In this document: positions 1 to 8,723 of the stretch, one piece after another
Numbering within the stretch: position 1 is the first letter of the stretch
Layout: each line of letters begins with the position of its first letter
DNA from: a virus
Reading direction: 5' to 3' (one strand)
DNA length: 48,545 nucleotides
IMG/VR virus record: IMGVR_UViG_3300020160_002143
Coordinates: 1-48,545 of that record
The notes under the pieces: generated by a model
Database searches by the model: none
Seen by the model: only the letters and a program-made list of their open reading frames with translations
Told to the model about the DNA's origin: nothing
Program-made: the position numbers and the translations under genes

Positions 1-99
1 AACAGCAGGAGAGGATGCGCATGCAGTCCCAGCAGGCGACTCCGCGTGATCACATGCAGTACCAGCAGGCGGCCGCCTTTAATGCGGAGTCTATGGCTA
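1..99. repeat. Left copy of 99-bp terminal identity
   Basis: The first 99 bases are identical to the last 99. The overlap lies inside a coding sequence that reads through in frame when the ends are joined. A 99-base exact overlap is what a circular de Bruijn graph contig leaves at k=99, so I take it as an assembly overlap on a circular or circularly permuted genome. A true short terminal repeat cannot be ruled out from sequence alone. Confidence 0.95.
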
Positions 100-428
100 A
101 AATAAACATGAGCCCACAGATGCAGATGCCACGCCAAGGCCCTGCGCCCGCCGCCGGCATGGGTTTCGGCGCTATGCCGCAGACGCCTTTCAGGCAGTAT
201 CCGCAATTTGGACAACAGCCCGGAGCCCCAATGGTGCCAAGCATGCCCATGACTCCGGGATATCCTTATGATGGAATGTCTGTCCCTAACTCTCCGCTGA
301 TGCCGAAAAAGAAGGGCTTCTATGGCCCCGACATGGGCATGGATTTCACCGACGAGGATTTTGGCAACATGTACCAGCTCCTTTCACAGCAGGGAGCCTT
401 TAGCCCAGAAAGCCTTCAGGGATACTGA
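1..428 (+). CDS. Met/Gln/Pro-rich virion-region protein (3' part)
   Basis: This is the 3' part of a gene that begins at 48344 and crosses the circular join; joined, it gives 176 residues. Codons are in frame from base 3. The protein is very rich in Met, Gln, Pro and Gly, with no recognisable fold. It lies between a 112-residue unknown protein and the head-tail adaptor, and it overlaps the adaptor start (TGATG), so it is probably a small head- or neck-associated protein. An ATG at base 15 only looks like a start because the window was cut here. I do not recognise a family. Confidence 0.85.
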   Translation, partial: QQERMRMQSQQATPRDHMQYQQAAAFNAESMAKINMSPQMQMPRQGPAPAAGMGFGAMPQTPFRQYPQFGQQPGAPMVPSMPMTPGYPYDGMSVPNSPLMPKKKGFYGPDMGMDFTDEDFGNMYQLLSQQGAFSPESLQGY

Positions 429-1183
429 TGCGCACCGCGAACTTCAGCGAGATACTCTTTTCCTCTCTGCAGTTCTGCGGCTTGGATAGGAACCTGACCA
501 CCCCGGACAGGTTTGCCATGATTAGGGACTTCGCCAGCCGGCGCCTCCAAAAGATATGGGAGTCCAACGATTGGCCTGACCTGAAGAAGTATACCATGTG
601 CCCGGCGGAAAATGTTGGAGACAGGCGCAAGGTCACTCTACCTGCAAACGTCGGTCAGGTCATAGCCATATGGTCTAGGGATCCGCTTGGTAGCACTCAT
701 GCAATACAGAAGGATTTTGAGTCCGTCGACGACGGCTTCTACCTGTCAAACGACGTCGACTCACAGGTATGGGTTGAGCACCGACCCGATGCTCCTGTTC
801 TCAACGGAGACGCTTGGAGTCCCTCGGTGTCCTACTTCAAGGGAGCTCAGGTCTATTATGATGCGGGCTCGGAAAGCGGCTCACTCGTGCCTGTGAATGG
901 GTACCCGGTTCAGGGCAACTTCTACATCTACACGTCCGACACCCCGTCCGTAGCCGGCACCAAGCCGACCATCGGCCCATGGGAAAGGGTGAACATCCCT
1001 AGGCTTTTCTCCGACTACGTCGCGCAGGGGGCCTTCTCGGATTACAGCCGGGCTCAGGGATCTCAGGACGTAAACACCCTAGGCTTCATCGAGAACCGCG
1101 CCGAAGAAGCAAAAGACCATGCCTTGGATCAAGTCCTGCGTCAGCAGGGATCCACTAGGCGCATCAATTTCCGAGGATACTAA
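428..1183 (+). CDS. Head-tail adaptor / connector protein
   Basis: 251 residues. The N-terminal part (about residues 1-60) is helical, with a pattern seen in podovirus adaptor proteins: a short helix, a stretch ending DLKKYT, then beta-rich sequence. Its place after the capsid genes and before fibre and nozzle supports a role docking the tail onto the portal. The ATG overlaps the previous stop (TGATG), which suggests coupled translation. I assign the role from position and general pattern; no diagnostic motif decides it. Confidence 0.6.
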   Translation: MRTANFSEILFSSLQFCGLDRNLTTPDRFAMIRDFASRRLQKIWESNDWPDLKKYTMCPAENVGDRRKVTLPANVGQVIAIWSRDPLGSTHAIQKDFESVDDGFYLSNDVDSQVWVEHRPDAPVLNGDAWSPSVSYFKGAQVYYDAGSESGSLVPVNGYPVQGNFYIYTSDTPSVAGTKPTIGPWERVNIPRLFSDYVAQGAFSDYSRAQGSQDVNTLGFIENRAEEAKDHALDQVLRQQGSTRRINFRGY

Positions 1184-1186
1184 TCT

Positions 1187-1462
1187 ATGTTCAACAAGAC
1201 CACCCCGCTTATCAAGCGGTTCAAAACCAAGACCATCACGGCTTCTGCCACCGCCACCAAGATCAACCCGGTTGAGCTGGGCGAACAGCGCATCCAGCTC
1301 CATATCCAGCCTCAGACTAGCCATTGTCACGTCACCTTCAACGAGGGTGATACGACCGGGCTGCAAATCGCGAACGGAGGCATCTACATTATCGAAGGCT
1401 ATCAGGGCCCCCTGTTCATCACCGGTAACGGAACTGTAGTCGTCTACGAGGGCGTCATCTAA
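1187..1462 (+). CDS. Small beta-rich virion protein
   Basis: 91 residues, mostly alternating polar and hydrophobic residues, as in a small beta-sandwich. The end (residues about 60-91) is Gly/Ile/Val-rich and looks like a beta-barrel edge. It sits three bases after the adaptor stop and overlaps the fibre gene start (TAATG). Candidate roles are a capsid decoration protein or a small tail-collar protein. I do not recognise the family. Confidence 0.7.
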   Translation: MFNKTTPLIKRFKTKTITASATATKINPVELGEQRIQLHIQPQTSHCHVTFNEGDTTGLQIANGGIYIIEGYQGPLFITGNGTVVVYEGVI

Positions 1463-2550
1463 TGGGATCGTCGTATCTGCCCCCTTCGGAGCAGAACGTC
1501 GTCAACGTAGGCGATGAGCTGTCTCAGGCCGCCATCGACGCTATCAACGCCGCCGTAGCTCCATCTGGGACTAACCCATTTGTCACGGCCAGCGAGGCGA
1601 CGGGAGCCGGCTTTAGCGACTACGACAACTTCAAGGTCTATGCGGCCGGAGACGTTGTCTTAGCGTCTAATGACTTCTACCGGTTTAACACCTTCATAGG
1701 CGCCGCGGGCTATGGCCCTATCACCCATCCGGCCGCTTGGACCAAGCTCTCTGCTTCCGATCTGACGGGCTACGCCCAGCTGGCCGGAGGAACCTTCACG
1801 GGCAAAGTCAGCTTCACTCCAGCATCTGGCGTGGCCGGTCTCAACGTCGGCATCGGCGGGACGAGCGCGGCTTCCACCACGAATGGCGACCTTTGGATCA
1901 CGACCGGCGGGCCGAACCTTAACTTCCGTGACGGCACGGGCGCATGGAAAGTTCTGGCTTCGTTGCAGAACGGAAATGTATTTAGCGCTGTTCAGACTGT
2001 CAATGTCACGTCGGCAAGCCCGGCTTTGCTGGTGAAGCAGCTTGGATCTGGAGATGCTTTTCGCGTCGAAGATGAAAACCCGGAAAACAGCCCTTTCGTA
2101 ATTAACCAATTTGGCAGAGTCGGCATCGGCGTCGCCCCGGATGTTTACGCCGCGCTGAAGGTGGATAATGGCGGCATTAAGTTTAGCGACAATAGCGTTC
2201 TCACTTCCGTGGCCGGCCTTCAAAGCGCCATCACGCAAGCGGTCATTAACACCATCTTTAGCGGATCGGCAGTATACGGAGGCTCCGGCTCGGTGTATGC
2301 TCAATATACCTACTTCGACAGCACGTTAAATGGAGGAATGGGCGGAGATATATTCGTAGACTACCTTAGCTACACATATACTTACTACGTGGCTTGGAAC
2401 TCCATCAGCATGGTTTTTTCGCAAACCACTTCTAGCCCAACTTACCCGGCACTATATAATGTAGTCGGAAGCTTTTCTACGTCTGGAGGCTCTATGTTTA
2501 ACATCAGAGCCGACGGCGTCGGCGGCGTTTACGACGTCGTCCAAGTTTAA
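1462..2550 (+). CDS. Tail fibre-like protein
   Basis: 362 residues, very rich in Gly, Ser, Thr, Asn and Tyr, with hardly any charged helices. The middle has the short beta repeats of trimeric phage fibres: GTGAWKVLAS, GRVGIGVAPD and GGIKFSDNS are classic fibre phrases. The last 85 residues are Tyr/Ser/Gly-rich and may form the receptor-binding tip. The start overlaps the previous stop (TAATG). It is short for a whole fibre, so it may be one subunit or a fibre attached to the nozzle next door. Confidence 0.75.
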   Translation: MGSSYLPPSEQNVVNVGDELSQAAIDAINAAVAPSGTNPFVTASEATGAGFSDYDNFKVYAAGDVVLASNDFYRFNTFIGAAGYGPITHPAAWTKLSASDLTGYAQLAGGTFTGKVSFTPASGVAGLNVGIGGTSAASTTNGDLWITTGGPNLNFRDGTGAWKVLASLQNGNVFSAVQTVNVTSASPALLVKQLGSGDAFRVEDENPENSPFVINQFGRVGIGVAPDVYAALKVDNGGIKFSDNSVLTSVAGLQSAITQAVINTIFSGSAVYGGSGSVYAQYTYFDSTLNGGMGGDIFVDYLSYTYTYYVAWNSISMVFSQTTSSPTYPALYNVVGSFSTSGGSMFNIRADGVGGVYDVVQV

Positions 2551-2554
2551 TCCC

Positions 2555-2662
2555 ATGATCACTATCATCCTCGCATCCATCACCTTCCTCGGCGGCGTCT
2601 ACGTCGGCGCCCGCTGGGCTGAAAAGCTCAGGGAAGTCTATCACTCCATCACCGGTAAGTAA
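2555..2662 (+). CDS. 35-residue single-span membrane miniprotein
   Basis: A short ORF fills an otherwise empty 111-bp gap. It reads MITIILASITFLGGVYVGAR followed by a charged end, so it has one transmembrane helix (about residues 2-20) and a basic/acidic tail. Its TAA overlaps the ATG of the next gene (TAATG), the same junction used by its neighbours, which supports real translation. Its job is unknown. A lysis helper, or a protein that inserts into the envelope with the tail, would both fit. Confidence 0.6.
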   Translation: MITIILASITFLGGVYVGARWAEKLREVYHSITGK

Positions 2663-4050
2663 TGGCCAGAGAGGTCACAGCCGATGCCGACCTGAGGTTC
2701 GAGGGGTTCGCAAGCTATCCCAATAGCGCGACCTTCGAGCCTAGCTCGTTTCTGGAATACGCCAGCAACGTCAGGATAACGGACGGCGTGATCTCCCCGC
2801 GCAAGGGATCTAAGCTGGCGTTCGTCGCCGGCCCTGACGCCAATTACGCCGTCGCCTCTTACGGCAAAACGGGCGACCACATCAAGATATTCGGCTCTAA
2901 TCAGGAGTATCTGATCGACGATAACGCGTCACAAGTCATCCCGCAGATAGCCGGGTTCCCTATGGTTAGGGGTCAGGGCTACGCTCAGTCCATCTGCGCG
3001 GAGTCCACCGACCTAGATTACGTAGCTGGGGGCAATATAACCGAACGGCTGGTTACGGCAAAAGACGATCAGCTTCGCTTTACTGCCTACGGGGGCGTCA
3101 AGCCTGTGCCGGCCGACACGTTGAGTCTCGTCCAAGGCACGTACGACAGGATACAGGCCATATCTACGGGGCACAACATGGTCTTGGCCTTCGGGAAGCG
3201 TAGCATCTACGCCGTGAAGGCTGGAGCAGGCTTCCTCGCTACCCAAAAGAAGCAGGAGTCTCTCCATCAGGTGCAGAAAATCAGCTCCTCTGACGGAACC
3301 ACCGGCCCAGACTCGGTGGCAACCTCCGGAGGAACGACCATTTTCTTCGATGCCAACCGCCGGCCGGGCATAAAAGCCCTAGCTGGAGACAAGTTTTCCG
3401 AGGGCGCAGAGCCAATGAGCACCATGATCCAAGACATAATGGATCGCGTCGCCCCCAACATGTACGACAAGGTGTGCGTAGTCGCTTATTGCGGCAGATT
3501 TTACGTCACTCTTCCGTTCATCGAGAACAATCAGGTCAGGTGGCGTGTCCTAGTCATCAATCCTCAGCTTAAGGGCATGTTTGAGTCTCTGGATGAGTAC
3601 CCATTTAACCCATCCACCCTGCTTGTCGCCAGAAAAGCCGACAGGCCTCGCCTTTTCGCCTTCGACTCTACGAGCAAAAAGCTGTTCCTGCTAGAGGAAG
3701 GCACTTTTGACTCCGGAAATACGGCCTTCGAGCTCATCACGTCCGAAATAAGGACCCGAAACTACATGTTTAGGTCAATGGCAGACAAGAAGTACGACGC
3801 GTTCTACGTGCACATGGACAATGCGGACAGCTCTAACGTAGAAGTTAAGGCTATTACGATCAACCCAGACTCCGAGCAACTCATGGATAAGTTTACAACC
3901 GCGTCCGGAAATACGATTAGGCGCGGATTGATCAACAAACGTGCCATGGGTGTTAAGCTCAAGATCATTGTCACCGGTGGCTCGGCTCGCATTCTTGCGT
4001 GTGGCGTGGATGCCTCCATCGCCGGAAGATCCCTATTTAGCATCTACTAA
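2662..4050 (+). CDS. Tail nozzle / tail tubular protein B-like
   Basis: 462 residues, beta-rich throughout, without membrane spans. The start (LRFEGFASYPN, then SNVRITDGVISPRKGSK) resembles podovirus stopper and nozzle proteins, which are beta-propellers at the tail tip. The position after fibre and adaptor fits. The ATG overlaps the stop of the 35-residue gene and its own stop overlaps the next ATG (TAATG). The nozzle call rests on position and overall pattern, so it is moderately sure. A tail-associated receptor-binding protein is the main alternative. Confidence 0.55.
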   Translation: MAREVTADADLRFEGFASYPNSATFEPSSFLEYASNVRITDGVISPRKGSKLAFVAGPDANYAVASYGKTGDHIKIFGSNQEYLIDDNASQVIPQIAGFPMVRGQGYAQSICAESTDLDYVAGGNITERLVTAKDDQLRFTAYGGVKPVPADTLSLVQGTYDRIQAISTGHNMVLAFGKRSIYAVKAGAGFLATQKKQESLHQVQKISSSDGTTGPDSVATSGGTTIFFDANRRPGIKALAGDKFSEGAEPMSTMIQDIMDRVAPNMYDKVCVVAYCGRFYVTLPFIENNQVRWRVLVINPQLKGMFESLDEYPFNPSTLLVARKADRPRLFAFDSTSKKLFLLEEGTFDSGNTAFELITSEIRTRNYMFRSMADKKYDAFYVHMDNADSSNVEVKAITINPDSEQLMDKFTTASGNTIRRGLINKRAMGVKLKIIVTGGSARILACGVDASIAGRSLFSIY

Positions 4051-5018
4051 TGGCTTACATAGACCCAAACACAGGCCTTTGCGTGGGTTGCAATAGTTCG
4101 CTTCCTCCGACCGGAAATCAGACTACTACTACGACCGCATTCCCGGCGTTCCCATTCCCGTCCGCGCACGTTACGACCACTAGCACGTTCCCGCTTGATG
4201 CCAACGGATATGCTACGAACGTAGGGTACGTTCTCTACGGAAGGCATCTAATCAATGAGATGCTCGGCGGGATAGAGGCTCACGGAGAGTGCATGACCGA
4301 ATGGGCTTCCGCAAACACCTCGGCCAAAACCGCCATGTCGAACGACGTGCTGTCTTTTGCTCCGGGGTTCAGAAGCTCAATGCTCTTTGGCATGGCCGGT
4401 CAGGGCCTGCCCGGAGTAACTGTAAGTTACGTAGACAATGTTCCGACAAAGGAAGACCAGAGGTCCAAGCTTACCGAGCTCGCCGCCGCGGCCAAAAGCC
4501 TCCTAGAAGACAACGAGATAGACCCGACTCAGAACGCCCAATATGCGGCAGGCCTCAGCGCCGCCATGGGTGGAGGACATAATTCCGCAACTGCCATCAA
4601 GGACAACATCACCTTTGAGCAGAAGCTTCAGGCCAAACAAGTGGCCTTTGCCACCTACGCGCAGGCTATCGACGCCTACTACAAGACCTACACGGCAACG
4701 GCCACTCAGCTTGGCATGTCCGCCAATCAGGCAGGGCTAGCTACTTCAGCAACCATACCTACTGTAGTTCCTTTTGAGTCTCAGCTGGCTGGAGACATAT
4801 ACGCCAATTGGCAGGACCTAAAGAACACCGGCCAAATGCGCGACCAGCAGATCAGGCAGACCATAAATGGCGCCAATGCCTTTGCGGCTTACAATACTGT
4901 GTCTGATAACTGGATACTGCCAAGCGGACTAAGCCTCGGGGCCGGAGCTTGGAATGCCGAAACTACCGCGTCCATAATGGGTATAAAGTCTCAGTATCGC
5001 GCCGCCGCCACTTACTAA
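4050..5018 (+). CDS. Unknown virion-region protein
   Basis: 322 residues. It opens with a CxxC pair (LCVGCN) and a Thr/Pro/Phe-rich stretch (about residues 25-55), then becomes mainly helical and Ala/Gln/Thr-rich (about 130-290). This low-charge helical make-up is common in internal or ejected virion proteins. It begins on the overlapped stop of the nozzle gene (TAATG). No family recognised. The five genes from here to 9728 probably form one functional block with the giant gene downstream. Confidence 0.7.
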   Translation: MAYIDPNTGLCVGCNSSLPPTGNQTTTTTAFPAFPFPSAHVTTTSTFPLDANGYATNVGYVLYGRHLINEMLGGIEAHGECMTEWASANTSAKTAMSNDVLSFAPGFRSSMLFGMAGQGLPGVTVSYVDNVPTKEDQRSKLTELAAAAKSLLEDNEIDPTQNAQYAAGLSAAMGGGHNSATAIKDNITFEQKLQAKQVAFATYAQAIDAYYKTYTATATQLGMSANQAGLATSATIPTVVPFESQLAGDIYANWQDLKNTGQMRDQQIRQTINGANAFAAYNTVSDNWILPSGLSLGAGAWNAETTASIMGIKSQYRAAATY

Positions 5019-5019
5019 C

Positions 5020-5907
5020 ATGCAACAGCTTAACTCAGGATACAGGGGTGATACGTCAGAGACGCTTGGAAGCATAATGCAGGGGCAGTATGCCCCGCTT
5101 GCGATGCTCAATCAGTTCACCAACGCCCTGACTCAGACCGGCCTTAACAATGCATCGGCTACGCAGAGGGCGGCGATGCAGATCGATGCGCAAAGGGAGC
5201 TGGAAGCAAAAAGGGCAAAGATACAGCAGAAGCAGTTCGAGATGAGCTACGGACTCCAGCAGGAGTCTGAGGGCGCAAAGGCTGACTACTACAGATACGT
5301 CGGAGGAGGAAAGGATGCCGCCGAACTTCAAAAGCTTGGAGGCCAAGCATCCGGAAAGCTGTATAGCCGAATTGGCGACTTAAAGATGATGCTTTCGCAG
5401 TTGCCGCCAAATGACCCGCGACGAAAGGTAGTTACTCAACAGATATCCATGCTCACCGCAGGCCTAGGCTTAGCTCCGGGCGAGCGAAGCGGATTTGCCG
5501 GTACGCTTGGGTCGTTCCTAGACAACCCTGCCACGGCGGCGCTATTCGCCGATGCGTATGGGAATAAAGCGAAGGTTCCGGCCAAGCCCGGCTCAAATTC
5601 AGCGGTGCTTCCGGCTCCCGCCCCTCCGGGCTCCACTCTTCAATTTAATCCGGGTGACGACAATCCTGACTCTGCGGCAAATATGGAATGGCTTTTTGCC
5701 GGCGGCGTCGGCACCTCTCCGTACGCCAATGGAGCCTCTTTGACTGAAGTCCCTGATGAAGAAAACTATCAAGGTCTTATTGATGAGCGCAATGCGGCAT
5801 GGGTTGATCCTGAGCTGGGCGGATCAGAGCCTACGCCCGGCCCGACGGAGCCGGGCGAGCCCGAGAAGAAGGAAGAAGGTACCCCAGACCCAACCCTGTC
5901 CTACTAA
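5020..5907 (+). CDS. Unknown virion-region protein with coiled coil and Pro/Glu-rich tail
   Basis: 295 residues. A helical, coiled-coil-like stretch covers about residues 45-85 (RELEAKRAKIQQKQFEM). The last 45 residues are dominated by Pro, Glu, Gly and Thr and look disordered. It starts two bases after the previous stop. Candidate internal virion or ejection protein by position. I see no enzyme motif. Confidence 0.7.
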   Translation: MQQLNSGYRGDTSETLGSIMQGQYAPLAMLNQFTNALTQTGLNNASATQRAAMQIDAQRELEAKRAKIQQKQFEMSYGLQQESEGAKADYYRYVGGGKDAAELQKLGGQASGKLYSRIGDLKMMLSQLPPNDPRRKVVTQQISMLTAGLGLAPGERSGFAGTLGSFLDNPATAALFADAYGNKAKVPAKPGSNSAVLPAPAPPGSTLQFNPGDDNPDSAANMEWLFAGGVGTSPYANGASLTEVPDEENYQGLIDERNAAWVDPELGGSEPTPGPTEPGEPEKKEEGTPDPTLSY

Positions 5908-5908
5908 T

Positions 5909-6877
5909 ATGCCCGGAGCTTATTGGACACAGGGCGCAGTAGAAAACGCCACTAGGGGTTACAATAGGCCCGACGACAGCCAGCTTGCCATAAACAAGTC
6001 GCCACAGTACTCGCTGTCGCCTGAAAACCTAAAAGACATATCGGAATACATCAACAGCCTGCAGGAAGGGGACGCTGAGCTTACGCCGGAGCATGCCTCT
6101 TGGCTTGCAACCCAGATAGCTGGAGGATCCCCGGCCATATTAAGGGGCAATCCTACGGCGCTCGCGTTTAAAGGCGGAGCCGCAACCGCTAGACTCGGAG
6201 AGACGGCCATCGCAGGAGCCCTGATGAGCCGAAGGGCTAGGCAGGTCGCCCTGAAGGCAATGGGGCCTCAGGTCTTCAAGAGCGCAATACGCGGAGCATC
6301 CCTCCCCGTCGCCGCCGGACTTGAGGTAGCTGGTGCGGGCTTAGAGGAGGCCGCGAACGTGGCATCTAGGCCTACCATACAGGCGGTAGACTCGCAGGTA
6401 CCTGAGGCGATATTCCACCCTGCGCGAAACCCAAACAACTTAGCCGAATGGAAAGGGTATGGAAGCGCTTGGAGCAAGGCCTTGCATGCCCTTAATCCTT
6501 ATGAAGGCGAAACGAGGTCCAACCAAATGGAAGAGTACCTAAAGCAGAACCCGCAAGCCCAAGCCGACTTCGAGTCGCTTGGTGGCTACGCTTTGCAGAC
6601 TGACAATAGCCATGAAAGGCTGTCCGGGCTTGTCCAGAGCCAGCAAGAGGGATCTAAGCCCGACGACCTAACGGAAAGGCTTGATCCGATAAGGGCTGAA
6701 AGAGTTAGGTACTTGGCTAGACTCGCAAGCCCGGATGCTATGGAAGGCGACAGGCGCGAATACGCCGTCTGGAACGCCATGGTGAACAATCAATTCCTCA
6801 AGATTAAGGCAGCTCGCAGGAAAAAGGCCTATGAAGACCTAGGCGACTCCCTTAGTTATGGAATGTACGCTTTTTAA
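5909..6877 (+). CDS. Ala-rich internal virion protein candidate
   Basis: 322 residues from the ATG at 5909, just after the previous stop. The frame is open further upstream to 5756, but that part would overlap the previous gene by 150 bp and has low-quality Arg-rich sequence, so I reject it. Residues about 75-155 are rich in Ala, Gly and Val with scattered Arg (for example GASLPVAAGLEVAGAGLEEA), which is typical of amphipathic segments in ejected proteins. A more charged helical domain follows. No family recognised. Confidence 0.7.
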   Translation: MPGAYWTQGAVENATRGYNRPDDSQLAINKSPQYSLSPENLKDISEYINSLQEGDAELTPEHASWLATQIAGGSPAILRGNPTALAFKGGAATARLGETAIAGALMSRRARQVALKAMGPQVFKSAIRGASLPVAAGLEVAGAGLEEAANVASRPTIQAVDSQVPEAIFHPARNPNNLAEWKGYGSAWSKALHALNPYEGETRSNQMEEYLKQNPQAQADFESLGGYALQTDNSHERLSGLVQSQQEGSKPDDLTERLDPIRAERVRYLARLASPDAMEGDRREYAVWNAMVNNQFLKIKAARRKKAYEDLGDSLSYGMYAF

Positions 6878-6909
6878 TTAATTCCATCGGCCGTTAACAA
6901 TTTAAAACC

Positions 6910-8721
6910 ATGAGTGATTACGACAAAACTAAACTAGAAGCATACAAAGCCGGGCTCGATAAGCGTGAGAAGGCGTTTATTGCCAAGTTCAGGGATCAGA
7001 TGGGCGCCCTTACTGACAAGAAAGGAAACCCCATTTACAGCACGAAGCAGATCGAGAAGATGATCTCGGAGCGCAGGTGGGCTGACATTCCTTTCATGGA
7101 AGGCCAGAAACTTCCGATGGCGCAGGCAAAGACCATGGAGAGGGCCATGCTTGAAAAAGAGCTTCTTGATTATGACGCAGACCTTACTGTGGCGACAGAC
7201 TTCAAGAATTGGGGAACTCCGGGAGGCCCGTTCGCGATAGAGGCAAAGAAGAAAGGAATTGATGTAACGCTTGGAGACGGAACTGTCGTTCACTACGACA
7301 GCCAAGCTGACGTCCATGCGGCGATAAAGAAAGGCACACTTAAGCCGGACGAAAAGGCTATCATGGTAGACCTAGACGCCGCAACCCCCTCGCCAATCAG
7401 GGTGACTGAGCATCAGCCGTTCCTTGCGGATCTATACAAAGCTCCCGCCGAAACCGACGACGCTGATACTTTGCTTGCGCGCGGAAAGAAAAAGCCGACT
7501 AGGACATTCCCGGGCCTTAGGACTGCCGGACCACAGACTACTAGGACGGAGGCGACGCTCAGGAACGTATTCCAGAACACCGGCTCCGCAGTCGATGCCG
7601 CATTCACGGGGGCGAACATAGATATTGACCAAGTTAAGTGGGAAGAAAATCAGGCGGCCGCCGCGGCCGGCCAGACAACGATGCCTCACCCCGACGTCAC
7701 TCAGGCGCCCCCGTCAAAGGGAGCCGCGCAGAAATTTTTTGCCGAAGGCAGACAGATTGGATCTAAAGCTATTCCGGCTATGGCAAAGCTTGGAGCTAGG
7801 GGCCTGAAGCTCTACGGATTGGGCGAGGCTATGGGCTTCGCAAGAACGATGGCAGACGATCCCAATGACAAACCTTGGGACTTCTCCAACATTTCCGGCT
7901 TTGCGCAAGCCCCGTTCTCAATGGTGCAGGGAGCTTATGGCGCCGGTCAGGCCCTCACTCAAAGCATGGACGAAAGCGGGAAAACCACCTTGGCATTGCC
8001 CGTAAAGGCGGCGAACGCCTTGCTTGGGTCTATTCTTACAGTCGATGAAACCGCCCGAGCCAAGTCTGGCGCAAGGCAATCCAACGATCTTGAAAAACAA
8101 AAGTTGCTCGATGAAAGGTATGCCACCGACGCAAAGGGAATAATGGGTGCCCTTGGAAGGGTGCACCCAATGTCGACCAAGAAAGCCCCCGTTGCGGGAG
8201 ACTTCTCAGTCGACGATACCTATATGAGCGCCATAAACACTCCGGACGCCGAATTTGCCGGAGCCGGAGGCGTAAAGTCGATGGTTCCTAGGGGCTCTGC
8301 TGTGTATTATAATTTGGCCGGGTTTACCGGTGGCGCCGACGACAAGGATAAGGGCGAAAAGCTTGCGAAGGAGCTGGACCTCTTAGCCAAGGGTCAAAAG
8401 ACGAGCACCAACAAGACGGCCGGTGACATAGTCAATCAAGCCTTAGTTGCCCTTAAGAACTCCAAGTCCAAGATTAAGGTCGAAGATGGAGTCATACCTC
8501 TGGGAAGGAATGGGAGGGACTCAAAGGTTCAATACTTGGCCGTAAACGTAGATCCTGCCGCAGGAATGAATGGCTGGAAGATCGTGAAGGCCGACACGTC
8601 TACCGGGGAAATCATGTACGGAGATAGGGACGTCAGGGGCGCTCAAGACAAACTCAAGACCACCAACGAGGCCGCCTCCCATATGGGCCCGTTTGATGAA
8701 AAGCGGCTTACGGCCCGATAA
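6910..8721 (+). CDS. Unknown 603-residue virion/ejection protein candidate
   Basis: 603 residues. The first 90 are highly charged and helical, and residues about 225-300 are Ala/Gln-rich. A Gly/Ala patch lies near 300-350. The rest is mixed and soluble-looking. It is preceded by the only sizeable AT-rich gap in the virion cluster (6878-6909), which could hold a promoter or an unstructured leader. No Shine-Dalgarno is visible. I recognise no family; the place between virion genes and the giant gene suggests a protein carried in the capsid. Confidence 0.75.
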   Translation: MSDYDKTKLEAYKAGLDKREKAFIAKFRDQMGALTDKKGNPIYSTKQIEKMISERRWADIPFMEGQKLPMAQAKTMERAMLEKELLDYDADLTVATDFKNWGTPGGPFAIEAKKKGIDVTLGDGTVVHYDSQADVHAAIKKGTLKPDEKAIMVDLDAATPSPIRVTEHQPFLADLYKAPAETDDADTLLARGKKKPTRTFPGLRTAGPQTTRTEATLRNVFQNTGSAVDAAFTGANIDIDQVKWEENQAAAAAGQTTMPHPDVTQAPPSKGAAQKFFAEGRQIGSKAIPAMAKLGARGLKLYGLGEAMGFARTMADDPNDKPWDFSNISGFAQAPFSMVQGAYGAGQALTQSMDESGKTTLALPVKAANALLGSILTVDETARAKSGARQSNDLEKQKLLDERYATDAKGIMGALGRVHPMSTKKAPVAGDFSVDDTYMSAINTPDAEFAGAGGVKSMVPRGSAVYYNLAGFTGGADDKDKGEKLAKELDLLAKGQKTSTNKTAGDIVNQALVALKNSKSKIKVEDGVIPLGRNGRDSKVQYLAVNVDPAAGMNGWKIVKADTSTGEIMYGDRDVRGAQDKLKTTNEAASHMGPFDEKRLTAR

Positions 8722-8723
8722 TC

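Noticed and set aside
5756-5908. N-terminal extension of the 322-residue gene
   Set aside because: It overlaps the previous gene by 150 bp with Arg-rich, disordered sequence.
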